The position numbers and the translations under genes are program-made. The notes under the pieces were generated by a model, which searched no databases, was not told where the DNA came from, and saw only the letters and a list, made by a program, of their open reading frames with translations. Positions 27,834-38,455 of a stretch of 64,000 bases of DNA are shown piece by piece; position 1 is the stretch's first letter, and every line of letters begins with the position of its first letter. The DNA is from Chitinophaga sp. LS1 (GTDB taxonomy: Bacteria > Bacteroidota > Bacteroidia > Chitinophagales > Chitinophagaceae), in contig NZ_CP128362.1 of assembly GCF_034274695.1 (NCBI RefSeq), positions 5,210,501 to 5,274,500 on the forward strand, read 5' to 3'.

Positions 27834-30800
27834 TTAATATCCTACAAAAACTTTCTTAGATCGCAATCCTTTCTGCGAATAGTAACTTACTATATAGAGG
27901 CCACTGCTGAACGAAGGTCCCAGGTCGTGATAACCTTTGCCTGATAATTGTTGACGCAGGATTACCTGTCCGGACATATTACTTAACATAATACCGGCTT
28001 TATCTCCTGAAGCAAGGTCCACGTATACGTATATTTTGCGACCGGCACTGTACACGTTAAATGTATCAGTCGCATTTTCTTCGGATGGAGAAAGGTCTTT
28101 CAGACTAAATACCAGCGAGAAGCGGTCGTTGTATTTTCCTGTTTCAATGAGTTGGCGATAACTGGGGTTACGTTGCAGGTCCTGGGTAATATTTGTTTTT
28201 TCATCGTGCAGATAAATGTGCAGACCGGAAGGTATTCTCTCAAGGTCCTGTACTTTAAACGTAATCCATCCTGACCTTTGCGTGATCAATCCTAACGGTA
28301 TCCTGCTGGAGCTATCCTGCACATAAGGAAGGGCATGGATAGATAGTTTTGTCGTATCGGATAATGAATAGAGATTAGGCACCAAAGGATCTGTATTGAT
28401 CAGTTTAAGCGCATCCATTTCAGGGTCCGTTGAAAGGGTAGCGGAATGATCAAAATAGATAACAGTTGCATCTTCCGGCATAGCTTCATCTGCAAAGGAT
28501 GCATTGAGGCGAAGTAATGGAACAGTTGATGGTGCATCCCTGTGATAGTTAGGCGTCAGGTTGTTTACCCTGGCGGTGTTATTAACAGCAAAAGATGCGG
28601 TAACAGGATAGGTGCCATTGCTTACATGGACAAAGAATCCCTGCATGGCAGGAATGATATTATTGGCTATGCCATCGCTGGAAATTCCATTGATATAAGT
28701 GGAGTAAGTACCGGTATATTGGTTGGTAGTACCGGCATTGAAATAATAAAGCGCGTTATCAATGTTTGTTTTTGTCCATCCCCCCGAAGCGTTCCAGTCG
28801 ACCGGAGAAGGGTAGGGATTTCCTGCCAGGTTAAAACCGAGTGTGTACGGCTGGTTATGGTTGTATATTGTTGGCGAGGTAATGGTACCATTATTCACCA
28901 CGCCTGTCATATCAATTGTTTTAGGCGATGAAGAACTGCCAAAGTTGGCAGAATATCCCACCATGGGTGTGAGTATGCTCGTAGCCGTTGTATAGACAGT
29001 ATATCCTGAGGAAGCCTGGTTCTCTACGTACTTATAAAAAGTAGGGAAGGTGGCGGCCAGATTCAGGTCATTAGCAAATTCATTCACTGTTGCAGCTGTG
29101 AAAGGGGAGCTGACATATTTATAACCAAAACCGGAAGCCAGATAGCGTTGCATGGTTACGTTGCCTGTTACAGAACCTGATCCACTGCCATCTATCAACG
29201 CTGTTTGCGTAGCTGTGGACAGGAGGGTAAGGAAACCACCTGTGCTGAACTGACCGGTAGTGGCTTTTAATACGTCGGAGACCTTCAACGTACCGCCTAA
29301 TGTTACGCCTGCACTATTGTTTGTTGTAAGGTTTTTGATCAGGTTACCTGCAAATGCGGCCGCAGGTATTGTTTGTGCCGTGATGCCTATAAGTTCGATG
29401 CTGCCATTGCTGGTAGTGAAAGTACCGCTATTTGTAATAGTACCTGCTATCTGCATGGCGCCACCATTGACAGTGACGGAAGCACCGTTTTGTATAGTAA
29501 TGCTTTGTACGGTAGCTGTGCCAGTGGTTATCACCGGGTAATTGGTTAAACTGGAAGGAATAATCGCATCAGTGGTAATGAGCGGAGCAAAACCGGTTGA
29601 CCAGTTCCCGTTAAGATACCAGTCGGTGCTTGTTGCGCCTGTCCAGGTAGCGCTGTTTACCAGTTCACCTACAGCAATATCTCCAACGAAGCTGAGTCCT
29701 GTTCCCTGTATAGACGTTGAAAGAGGAGAAATCGTAGTAGGTAAAGACCATGAAGATCCATTATAACTGGCCACCTTAAAGTTTGCGGTAGTAGCTTCCG
29801 CATCTACGTCTGCAGCTACCCAGTTAACTGTAACAGATGCCGTTGTGAAAACAGTAGCGTTGTTGGTAAATGACCAGTAGCGGTTTACACTTTTGATGGT
29901 GTTAAGACCTGAAGTACCGATGTTGGGATGATCCGGAGTGGTGGTTACAGCGCTGAGATTGCCGGAATTGGTAACACTGGCATAAAGGACTGTAGCCGGT
30001 GTATAAGAAGTATTATCGCCTATTTCAAAAGTGCGGGATACAGCAGAGCCGGTAGCTATATTTTTCTGTAATTTTCCATTTACCCATCCGGTACCCTGTG
30101 CGGCCCCTATGACGCTGCCACCTGCTGGAATTATTACTCGAAAACTGCTGCCTGTTTGTATGTTACCTGCGCTGAATTTAAGTATCCCGTTTGTTGTTAA
30201 ATTAGAGGCAAGTGTAATAGGATTCGTCGTTTTATTAACGGTGAGATTATTGAATGCTCCTGTGGAGTTGATACTTTGCGGTGCTGGTCCGTTAAAGACA
30301 AAGGTATTTCCTGTGTTGGTAAAAGTACCACTTGTCATATTCCAGTTGCCATTGATGGTATCTGCAAACGTTCCCGGAACAAAGGTGCCATTGGTGAGGG
30401 TGAGGTCACTTAATATATATAAAGCAGCAGTAGCTGTTTTAGTACCGGTGGTTGAAATGGTGAGATAGCCATATGGTGTAGCAGAAGATACTGTTTGCGT
30501 ACTTCCGTTATATTCTACGCTGCTTAACGTATCGAATGCATATGTGGTGAAGGTGGGCAATGAATTTGTACCACCTATTTTAAAAAATGAGTTGTCGTCA
30601 ATGCTGAATGTTCCGCCACCGGGGTCCTGGGTGATGGTAAATGTAGCGGCATCCAGTATGCCGCTGTGAATATGCAGATCTGTTACAGCTGTTATGTTTT
30701 TTGCCAGCGTAGTAGTAGCGCCTGTATTTTTGCTGATGGCAATCTGTGCCAAATCAAAAGAAGCGGCTGTTCCGCTTATTACAGAAGGAGTGGAACCAGT

Positions 30801-33800
30801 CATTGTGAGGGTTCCTATGGTAGCATCAAAACTATTATTATTGGTAAAGTTATGAGATACGTTAAAATCACTATTGGCCATGAGGGTGCCTGAGATTGTC
30901 AGATCATAGAAGGTTGTTCCAGGGCTGCCGGTAAGTTGTGCGTTGGTACCACTCAGCGTAAACAGGGAGGTGCCGCCATTTAATGTACCATCACTTTCCA
31001 TATCTCCTGCCACGGTAAAAGTATTGCTGCCCGCGTTAAAAACAGCATTATTCGCTATCAGGAAGTCGCCTGTTATATTCCAGTTGGCTGCTGGTGTTAC
31101 CCCGTTGATATTGGTGACGTTTATATTATTTAAAGCGGTAGGTGTACCTGTAACAGTTATAGCGCCTGAGCCCCCGAATATAACGGTACCAGTGCTTGAA
31201 AAACTAGTGCCTGCCAGTTTGATAGTCTGTGTTGCGGAAGGAGTGAAATTTATTGTACCACTGCTGGTGACGGTACCATTATTGGTAAAGCTTCCCAGGA
31301 TATTATGTGTAGGAGCTCCTCCATTAAACGTAGCGCCGCTGCTGATGTTGAATGCAATGGCTACGGTCCAGTTTACGCTGGGATTTATCCCCGCAGTATT
31401 ATTGATGTTGAGTGTTGCAAATATGGGAGCGCTGGTAGAGTTCAGTACAGGAGAAACATTCCCGTTAAAATTGATGATACCGCTTGAGTTCGAGGTAATG
31501 GCATTTAAGAGGCGGATGGTTTGCACACTGGTTCCTGCGAATGTAGTGGTACCGTTACTTATTAATGAGCCACTGTTGGTCAGGTCTCCGCTTATTGTTG
31601 CCTGACCTGAACCCCCATCGAAGGAGCCGGTGGAAGTAATGTTTAACAGACCATTGTAGGTGATATCGCTTCCACTTACAGCATAACTGCCATAAATAGT
31701 TAACCTGTTAAAGGTGGTATTACCTGTAATGGTCTTAGTGGTTCCATTCAGGATGACAGTGCCTGTACCGGAAGTAAAGGTACCGCTGTTGACCCAGTTA
31801 CCGCCCAGGTTTATGGTATTGCTATTTGCGTCGAATGTAGCACCGCTGTTGATGGTGAGGTTACCGTTCACTGTAAGAGGACCCGTTAATGTTTTAGTGC
31901 CGCTGTTACTGAATATAATGGTGCCCACAATTATCGGAGGTATAGTTTGTGCAACGGTACCATTAAAGTGTATAACACTGGTATTGCCCACTATATAAGT
32001 ATTGAAGTTTGCCGGTACATTATTAGCCCCACTGAGCAGCAGTGTTGTTCCATTGGCAGCCGTAAGTGTACCACCGACAGAACTTCTGTTAATAGTAAAT
32101 GTTGTAATATTCAATGTACCGGCGCTAAATAATACATTACCATTAATTGTTAAATTCCCGGAAAGTGTGGCCGTACTGCCTGGTTTGTTAATCGTAAAAT
32201 TATTAAATGTAGTGGCAGAAACGGTTTGTGGACCACTGCCATTGAGTAAAATGGTACCGCTTAATGATAGGAATGTACCACTGTTATTCCAATTGCCGCC
32301 TACAGTAGTGGTGACGCCATCACCATTCAGGGTGGCGCCTGAGGCAATATTTACATCCCCGGTTATAGTGGAGGAGGCGTTGATATCCAGTTCACCTGCT
32401 GTGACGGTAACATTACCATTCACATTAGCCGGGGAATTGATAGCTGCGATACCAGCTGTTTTATTCACGGCAAGATTGTTGTAAGTGACTCCTGCCACGG
32501 TTTGTGCCACACTGCCATTATAAGTAACAGTGCTGGTAGAAGGGGTGAAGGTGCCGCTGGTGTAATTAAAGTCATCGCCTATATTCAAGGCCCCCGCCCC
32601 TGATATGGTCACATTGGCACCGCCTGATTCTGTCAGCGAACCTGCAATAGTAGTGGTCCCTGTTCCCATGTTAAGATTGATTGCATGGCTTGTTGTTCCA
32701 TCACTGAGCGTGAGATCTCCGTTTACGGTAATATTCTGGTTATTGGCATTGATAGTATGTATGGCATTGGCTGACCATGTACCGGTGATATTTCCCTGTG
32801 TGGTTAAAGAACCACCGCTATTTAATGTAAGCGTGACTGCCTGCACGCTTCCAAACGTGATACTTTTAGCTACGGCTGCACTGGTAGCAATAACGGGTTG
32901 ATTGGTAAAGGCGGCTGTGCCTATCTCCACGATATCTGTGGCCGCTGGTGGTTTTGAAGGTGTGCCCTGTACGGTTGTCCAGTTGCCTGCTGTAAACCAG
33001 TCACTGCTCACAGAGCCGTTCCACCGCACCAGGCTTATATTATCAGAGAGTGTCCAGCGGTTACTTACGTCCAGTAATAAGGTTTGTTCAACGTAATTAG
33101 AGGTGGTACTGTTAGTCGTTTTGCCGGATACACCCCATGATAACCCATTATAATGCCATAGCTGGCTGGAAGATTCATTATTACCATTCAGTTCAACATC
33201 TTCGTAGTGTAACCGGAGTGTAGCCAGGGATACAACCGTACCTGTTAATTGAATATTATATACCCGGTTAATAGACCCTCCAAATGGGAAATCACTGATC
33301 GATCCTTTGGTGACCGTTACGGTAACAGCAGTAAGCAATAAGTTCACCCCTGCAAATGTGATGGTATTATTAGGTCCTTCAAATGCATAGGATGTGCCTG
33401 ATGTAAAACTATGTGTGTGTTTTATTGTACCTATTATGATACCGTTTCCGCTACGGTTTGTTGTAATATTGATAGTATTGCTGCCGGTTTGCATGCCACC
33501 ACTGGTCATATTCAGGGTAGCTGCATCCACATTACTGAGGATAGTTACCTGGTTGGAAGTAGCAGATTTGTTGATGGTAAGTGTATTGAAAGTAGTAGCA
33601 CCGTTGATAGTAACATCTGTAGTACCTGTAAGCGAAACGGTGCTGGTTGATGCGGTAAATGTACCTGTTGTCGTCCAGTTCCCTAGTACAGTATGTGAAA
33701 ATGAGGACGCATTAAAAGTGGTGGATGCTGCAATTGTAAGATCACCGTTTACCGTGATCGCGCCCCCGGCTGTTTTAGTACTGCCATTAGATAATATGAG

Positions 33801-35783
33801 ATTTCCATAATTGCCTGCCGTAACGGTTTGTGCACCACTGCCATTATAGTTGACCGTATTGGGAGTGGAGGTCGTCGCGTTTAAGGTACCGGCAGTTATT
33901 GTATAAGCGCCGGCAATACCAAGTACGGCGTTAGTGGATAATTGCAGTGAAGTACCATTCAGTGTTACATTAAACAGGTTGGCTGTTCCGTTGAGTGTAC
34001 AGGTACCCGTAAAGGTAGCTGTACCTGCACTGGCAGTGAAACTGCCGCTTATGTTTATGGAATTATTCACTGAAAAATTGTTGGTGGTGGTAATGGTACC
34101 TGGAACAGATAATGCGCTGAATGTGATCGTACCACCTCCTGCAATGGTTTTAGCAGTGCCGCTCATGGTAACAGTGTTGCTGTTGTTTGTAAAACTACCG
34201 GAGACGGATAAATTACCTGTTACTGTAATACTGCTGGTAGAGACTACAGTCCCGGAAATGGTGAGGTTATCAAATATAAGACCTGTACCTGTAATTGTTT
34301 TTGTTGTACCGGATAGTGTGAATGTACCTCCGACGGCATGTGTAAATGATCCTGCCCCTGTGGTAGCAAGGTTGCCGGTTACGGTGATATTGCTGGTAGC
34401 GGCAGCGGTAATATTGGAGGCATTAAGAGAAAGGTTATTGAAATTATGTGTGCCTGTACCACTGATGGAAGAACCGGCCCCTGTCATATTAACCGTACTG
34501 GTATTTCCTGTGAAAGTGCCGTTATTTACCCAGTTACCGAAAACATTATGTGTGAAGCTGCTGCCGTTGAAAGTAGTGGAAGCGCCTATTGTTATGTTAC
34601 CGCTTATTGTAATATTCGATGCTGCTGTAAAGCTCACTGATGTGCCGGCCCCGATCGTACTTGTGAGGTTACCTACTACTGTAAAGTCGGTGGCAGGCAT
34701 TGTTTTTAGGGCGGCCCCGCTGGATGAGGACAATGTCAGGTTACCGTATGTCATTGTCGCAACGCTTTGATTGGTACCTGAATATTCTACTGTGCTGGTT
34801 AAGCTAAGGGAGTTGGTACTGTAATTAGCCGGAAAGGTAGTGGTACCACCTAATTTCAATGTGGCGCCATTGGATACAGTCAGCGTACCGCCTGCAACAG
34901 TGGTACCCCTGTTAGCTGTGAAAGTAGAAAGGTCCAGTGTACCTGCGCTTACAGTAATGTTTCCTGCAGTAGCAGTAGCGGAATTCAATGCGTTTAAGTT
35001 CCCACCGGCAGTTTTTGTCCCGGATCCACTTATTCTGAGCGTGGAATAGGTAAGTGATTGCAAGACAGTTTGATTCACCAGGGTAGCGCTGTAGTCAACG
35101 GTTGATCCTGCGGAGAGCGTAACGGTTCCGGATTGTGCGTAATTGCCTGCAAAAGTGGATGCATTCACCTTTAGTATACCTGATGCACCCACGGCTAATG
35201 TGGTGGCTCCTGATATGACGAAAGGAGTGGCATTTTCTGCGGGGATGAATGTGCCGTTCACGGCAAAAGTGGTGGTGATAGAAGTGTTTATATTCAATGT
35301 AACGGTACTGCCTGCGTTCACAGTTACCTTTCTGAAAGTAGAAGAAACAGTGCCGCTTATTGACTGGGTAGTGCCTGCAAATGTTACTTTTGAATTAGTA
35401 CCCAAAGTAGAATAGATACCGTTGTTAACCCAGTTACCCTTAACAGTAAGGGTAACGTTTCCCTGGTTGATCCTTCCGCTGGAAGCAATGGTGAAGTTAC
35501 CGGCCACGGTCAGACTTTTATTCTGCGTCAGCACAGGTGTTCCTGTACCAGCACCAATAGTGAGTGATTTACAGGCAGCAGAAACGTTTACAGTAGGCTG
35601 GAAGGGACCTGTAAAACTGGCATCCCCAATCACTGCATCAACAGTAGCTGTAGGTACACCGGCAGTCCAGTTACTGGCATTATTCCACGAAGTACTGCTG
35701 GCACCTGTCCAGCTTGTCTGGCCCATAGTGAAGAGAGGCAAAAGCAAAAGGGCTGACAATAATATTTTTCTATGAATGCGCAT
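27834..35783 (-). CDS. Giant repetitive beta-helix surface protein with T9SS type A sorting domain
   Basis: The 2,649-residue protein has a signal peptide (ILLSALLLLPLFTMGQ). Nearly the whole length consists of degenerate repeats with a core like VNGNLTIxSGATFxA...GNWVNNGTFTxxTSTVxxNG..xQTI.G, rich in Gly, Asn, Ser and Thr, as in right-handed beta-helix adhesins. Three modules with the pattern WxG..S..W....NW begin near residues 24, 920 and 2045. A non-repetitive region (about 2210-2560) precedes a C-terminal sorting domain (about 2575-2649) ending GLYIVSYYSQKGLRSKKVFVGY-type, the family hallmark of type IX secretion cargo. It would be exported by Sec, carried across the outer membrane by T9SS and attached to the surface. 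It starts 11 bases after the usher stop, so it is the last gene of the fibre operon and a candidate tip or companion adhesin. Confidence 0.88.
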   Translation of the reverse strand: MRIHRKILLSALLLLPLFTMGQTSWTGASSTSWNNASNWTAGVPTATVDAVIGDASFTGPFQPTVNVSAACKSLTIGAGTGTPVLTQNKSLTVAGNFTIASSGRINQGNVTLTVKGNWVNNGIYSTLGTNSKVTFAGTTQSISGTVSSTFRKVTVNAGSTVTLNINTSITTTFAVNGTFIPAENATPFVISGATTLAVGASGILKVNASTFAGNYAQSGTVTLSAGSTVDYSATLVNQTVLQSLTYSTLRISGSGTKTAGGNLNALNSATATAGNITVSAGTLDLSTFTANRGTTVAGGTLTVSNGATLKLGGTTTFPANYSTNSLSLTSTVEYSGTNQSVATMTYGNLTLSSSSGAALKTMPATDFTVVGNLTSTIGAGTSVSFTAASNITISGNITIGASTTFNGSSFTHNVFGNWVNNGTFTGNTSTVNMTGAGSSISGTGTHNFNNLSLNASNITAAATSNITVTGNLATTGAGSFTHAVGGTFTLSGTTKTITGTGLIFDNLTISGTVVSTSSITVTGNLSVSGSFTNNSNTVTMSGTAKTIAGGGTITFSALSVPGTITTTNNFSVNNSINISGSFTASAGTATFTGTCTLNGTANLFNVTLNGTSLQLSTNAVLGIAGAYTITAGTLNATTSTPNTVNYNGSGAQTVTAGNYGNLILSNGSTKTAGGAITVNGDLTIAASTTFNASSFSHTVLGNWTTTGTFTASTSTVSLTGTTDVTINGATTFNTLTINKSATSNQVTILSNVDAATLNMTSGGMQTGSNTINITTNRSGNGIIIGTIKHTHSFTSGTSYAFEGPNNTITFAGVNLLLTAVTVTVTKGSISDFPFGGSINRVYNIQLTGTVVSLATLRLHYEDVELNGNNESSSQLWHYNGLSWGVSGKTTNSTTSNYVEQTLLLDVSNRWTLSDNISLVRWNGSVSSDWFTAGNWTTVQGTPSKPPAATDIVEIGTAAFTNQPVIATSAAVAKSITFGSVQAVTLTLNSGGSLTTQGNITGTWSANAIHTINANNQNITVNGDLTLSDGTTSHAINLNMGTGTTTIAGSLTESGGANVTISGAGALNIGDDFNYTSGTFTPSTSTVTYNGSVAQTVAGVTYNNLAVNKTAGIAAINSPANVNGNVTVTAGELDINASSTITGDVNIASGATLNGDGVTTTVGGNWNNSGTFLSLSGTILLNGSGPQTVSATTFNNFTINKPGSTATLSGNLTINGNVLFSAGTLNITTFTINRSSVGGTLTAANGTTLLLSGANNVPANFNTYIVGNTSVIHFNGTVAQTIPPIIVGTIIFSNSGTKTLTGPLTVNGNLTINSGATFDANSNTINLGGNWVNSGTFTSGTGTVILNGTTKTITGNTTFNRLTIYGSYAVSGSDITYNGLLNITSTGSFDGGSGQATISGDLTNSGSLISNGTTTFAGTSVQTIRLLNAITSNSSGIINFNGNVSPVLNSTSAPIFATLNINNTAGINPSVNWTVAIAFNISSGATFNGGAPTHNILGSFTNNGTVTSSGTINFTPSATQTIKLAGTSFSSTGTVIFGGSGAITVTGTPTALNNINVTNINGVTPAANWNITGDFLIANNAVFNAGSNTFTVAGDMESDGTLNGGTSLFTLSGTNAQLTGSPGTTFYDLTISGTLMANSDFNVSHNFTNNNSFDATIGTLTMTGSTPSVISGTAASFDLAQIAISKNTGATTTLAKNITAVTDLHIHSGILDAATFTITQDPGGGTFSIDDNSFFKIGGTNSLPTFTTYAFDTLSSVEYNGSTQTVSSATPYGYLTISTTGTKTATAALYILSDLTLTNGTFVPGTFADTINGNWNMTSGTFTNTGNTFVFNGPAPQSINSTGAFNNLTVNKTTNPITLASNLTTNGILKFSAGNIQTGSSFRVIIPAGGSVIGAAQGTGWVNGKLQKNIATGSAVSRTFEIGDNTSYTPATVLYASVTNSGNLSAVTTTPDHPNIGTSGLNTIKSVNRYWSFTNNATVFTTASVTVNWVAADVDAEATTANFKVASYNGSSWSLPTTISPLSTSIQGTGLSFVGDIAVGELVNSATWTGATSTDWYLNGNWSTGFAPLITTDAIIPSSLTNYPVITTGTATVQSITIQNGASVTVNGGAMQIAGTITNSGTFTTSNGSIELIGITAQTIPAAAFAGNLIKNLTTNNSAGVTLGGTLKVSDVLKATTGQFSTGGFLTLLSTATQTALIDGSGSGSVTGNVTMQRYLASGFGYKYVSSPFTAATVNEFANDLNLAATFPTFYKYVENQASSGYTVYTTATSILTPMVGYSANFGSSSSPKTIDMTGVVNNGTITSPTIYNHNQPYTLGFNLAGNPYPSPVDWNASGGWTKTNIDNALYYFNAGTTNQYTGTYSTYINGISSDGIANNIIPAMQGFFVHVSNGTYPVTASFAVNNTARVNNLTPNYHRDAPSTVPLLRLNASFADEAMPEDATVIYFDHSATLSTDPEMDALKLINTDPLVPNLYSLSDTTKLSIHALPYVQDSSSRIPLGLITQRSGWITFKVQDLERIPSGLHIYLHDEKTNITQDLQRNPSYRQLIETGKYNDRFSLVFSLKDLSPSEENATDTFNVYSAGRKIYVYVDLASGDKAGIMLSNMSGQVILRQQLSGKGYHDLGPSFSSGLYIVSYYSQKGLRSKKVFVGY

Positions 35784-35794
35784 ATGCTTTGCTA

Positions 35795-38452
35795 TTAATG
35801 CTCTTTGTGATCACGGATCTTAGAGGTGGTAAACTCAAGTCCATCTATTACATCTCCATCCCTGTTGTTTGTTATCTGGAAAGGAATCGTCAGTGGAGTG
35901 ACTTTCATTCTCAGGTTATGTACCTGCTGTTTATCCAGTTCAGCAATATATTTGCCGGGTGTTAATCCTATGAAATTGAAATATCCATCTGACTCTGTCT
36001 GAATACATGCTGCCTGTGAGCCATCCTCTCTCAGGATACAAACTTTCATACGCGCCAGGCCTTTCTTCTCATCGTTACTGCCTATCTGGTATACATAACC
36101 GGCTACTTCTCCTATAATGGAAACAGGTACCTCAATCAATCTCAATTGGTTAGGTTCTATCATTACACTGATCACGGGTTTCTTTATCTGCCAGGCTATA
36201 TTTTCAAAACTGTTACGTTCCAGCTGGATGAAATAGTTTTCATAGGCTTCCATTTCTGTGATACGTACCGTGGTATCACGCAGATCATGGAAAACCCTGC
36301 CTCCATTGGAATTTATTCTAAGGCCGCATACTCTTGGTTCACCAGCGTCTCTTTTTCCATTGCCGTTCAGATCGAGGAAGGGGAGGAGCACCACGCCTCC
36401 GGTACCTACACGGCTACGGCTGGAAGCACTGGTATAGCCGGTTTCACCGTTATGCATCAGGCTTCCCCTGGCAGATTGTACCAATGATGTTACGCCGCTG
36501 CTGCGTAGTGCGGAGAAGCCGATCTGTGAAAATGAAAAGTCATATCGTAGACCGATCGTGATATTACTGACGTTATTTCTGAAGTTTTTTTCAAAAGAGG
36601 CATTGACATATCCATTGCGGAAAAAATATTTTCCTACTTCGCATCTTGCCGTCATCACTCTGTGTGCATTATATTCATATTGCACCTGTGGGGTAACAAT
36701 TAATTGTCCGGGCAGGCGGAAGGCTAATGCAAGGTTACTGTACACGAATGCTTTTTCTTTTGGCAGAAAAACAGCATAGGTGGTGAAGTTGGTGCCTACC
36801 TTGTACAGCGAGCCGGATAACAGCCAGTCTACCGTAGTATAATTGCTTTGAGGTAAAATGATCTGGTCGAGTGTAATCCTGGTGAACAATGAAAATGTGC
36901 GATTCAAAAAAGGTTTGGATATGACTACTTTCCGCTCTTCCCGGTAGTTATAGATAATTGCTTTCTGATTTTTCGCATAGCGTGTGTAATCAAGGTCCAG
37001 CTGAAGGTTGGATGGCAGCCGGTAACTCAATATCCCTCTTGTTCTCACACCATGTGTATACTCACCAGAAAATAACATAGTAGGCGTTATCCGCAGGGAT
37101 GTATTTGCAAATGGCATTATTTTCTTTCCGTTTGAAACTGAGGAGAGGTATTCAATACCACCACCTAAGGTTATTCGGCGTGTAAGACCATAGTTCATTT
37201 GTACACGCGAGAACCGGCTGTGTAAACTATCCTGAACAATGCCTCCGCTGGCTGTATATTCAAATTCATGTAAGGGAAGAAAATTAAAAGGTATACTGAT
37301 ATTTTCTTCGCTGGTACGTTCTTCTCCCCAGGGGCCATAAAAACGGAGTTTCAGGATAGAGTTCCCATATACCAGGGGTACCTGGAAAGTAAAAAATCCG
37401 GATGCATCGGCGGTGATGTAATCTACAAGGGCGTCGTTTACATATAGTTCAACTGTCCAGCCGGGGCCGGTGAAATTACTTAAGGTAAAGGATCCGAATG
37501 AACGGCGGAAGGAGGTAGAAGTATTTGTAAATTGAAATCCTACTACCGGATCAAAGATAGAAGAGGTAGACTGTGTAAAAATCTTTCCTGCAATGATCTG
37601 CCGTAATGCACGGTGATCATTGTTTACATAACGCCAGCGGTAATATTGCTGCCGCTCGTCAAATGGTCTTACTGCATTACTATCATGGCTGTAGCGTTGT
37701 TGCTGACGGGCATAATCATTATAATTAAGAGATACGGTCGCTTCTCCGCCGGCTAGGGTTGCACCCATGGACAGATTCAGCCAGGTATTTTTCACACCTG
37801 GTAGTTGTTGCGTGGCCACCACCGACCAGTCGGCAACACCAAACTGAAACAGGGGATAACGGCGTTGGATAACCGTATCTGCTTTCACCTTGCCTCTCAG
37901 ACGGTTAATATTCCGGCGCATCAGTTCCTGTTTCATTTCACGGATGGCGGGTAATTCCACTTTTGTATTCAGTGATATGGAGAGATTACGGAAATTGAAT
38001 TTACAGTCCAACCCAAACACTTTACTGAAGTAATTAACTTCCAGATAAAGGCTGGTTTCTGTCAGTACAAAATCATTCTTATGGAGGTTAAATACTTTAC
38101 CCTGGTAATGAATCCGTTTATTGACTTTATCTATCAGGAAAGGGGCATTTTCATTAATAAAATATCCGTAAACGCTATCCATGCCAGGGGATATATTATT
38201 CCTGATCTTTAAAAAATTGAATACGTCTGTAATGGAGAGGTATACGGAATCATTATTGATAACACTGGAAACTTCCTGTCCTCCAAGGCCCGGAACTACC
38301 AGGAATACGGATGTTTCATAAAATGGAGGATCATCTTCTTCTCCGATCGCATGAGCCGTGGGAAGAGCTGTGAGTAACAATAACAGAACACACAATGTCA
38401 TACGCAGGGTGTCGCGAATGATTTTGGTGTTGCTGTTATTGGTTAATATCAT
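35795..38452 (-). CDS. Outer-membrane usher-like protein of a chaperone-usher pathway
   Basis: The 885-residue protein has a signal peptide (LRMTLCVLLLLLTALPTAHA). An N-terminal globular domain (about 40-150) precedes beta-barrel strands. A plug-like beta domain lies at about residues 320-390 (GPGWTVELYVNDALVDY, then VPLVYGNSILKLRFYGPWGEE), spelled as in CooC/TcfC-type and related ushers. More barrel strands follow to about residue 670. The C-terminal part has LDLNGNGKRDAGEP (about 694) and a carboxypeptidase-regulatory-like domain (GYFNFIGLTPGKYIAEL, about 780-840), also known from ushers of that group. It would assemble subunits delivered by the neighbouring PapD-like chaperone. The neighbours on both sides (3 and 11 bases) make one operon. 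Similarity is by motif only; a profile search would be decisive. Confidence 0.75.
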   Translation of the reverse strand: MILTNNSNTKIIRDTLRMTLCVLLLLLTALPTAHAIGEEDDPPFYETSVFLVVPGLGGQEVSSVINNDSVYLSITDVFNFLKIRNNISPGMDSVYGYFINENAPFLIDKVNKRIHYQGKVFNLHKNDFVLTETSLYLEVNYFSKVFGLDCKFNFRNLSISLNTKVELPAIREMKQELMRRNINRLRGKVKADTVIQRRYPLFQFGVADWSVVATQQLPGVKNTWLNLSMGATLAGGEATVSLNYNDYARQQQRYSHDSNAVRPFDERQQYYRWRYVNNDHRALRQIIAGKIFTQSTSSIFDPVVGFQFTNTSTSFRRSFGSFTLSNFTGPGWTVELYVNDALVDYITADASGFFTFQVPLVYGNSILKLRFYGPWGEERTSEENISIPFNFLPLHEFEYTASGGIVQDSLHSRFSRVQMNYGLTRRITLGGGIEYLSSVSNGKKIMPFANTSLRITPTMLFSGEYTHGVRTRGILSYRLPSNLQLDLDYTRYAKNQKAIIYNYREERKVVISKPFLNRTFSLFTRITLDQIILPQSNYTTVDWLLSGSLYKVGTNFTTYAVFLPKEKAFVYSNLALAFRLPGQLIVTPQVQYEYNAHRVMTARCEVGKYFFRNGYVNASFEKNFRNNVSNITIGLRYDFSFSQIGFSALRSSGVTSLVQSARGSLMHNGETGYTSASSRSRVGTGGVVLLPFLDLNGNGKRDAGEPRVCGLRINSNGGRVFHDLRDTTVRITEMEAYENYFIQLERNSFENIAWQIKKPVISVMIEPNQLRLIEVPVSIIGEVAGYVYQIGSNDEKKGLARMKVCILREDGSQAACIQTESDGYFNFIGLTPGKYIAELDKQQVHNLRMKVTPLTIPFQITNNRDGDVIDGLEFTTSKIRDHKEH

Positions 38453-38455
38453 TTT

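Noticed and set aside
28542..35775. Many plus-strand open frames (up to 278 codons) across this region
   Set aside because: They lie antisense to the giant adhesin gene. Its Gly/Asn/Thr/Val-rich repeats lack stop-generating triplets on the other strand, so the frames are by-products, with no signal peptides or known motifs.
27834..35783. Possible CRISPR array or direct-repeat array inside the giant gene
   Set aside because: The repeats are protein-level and degenerate, with no constant-length spacers.
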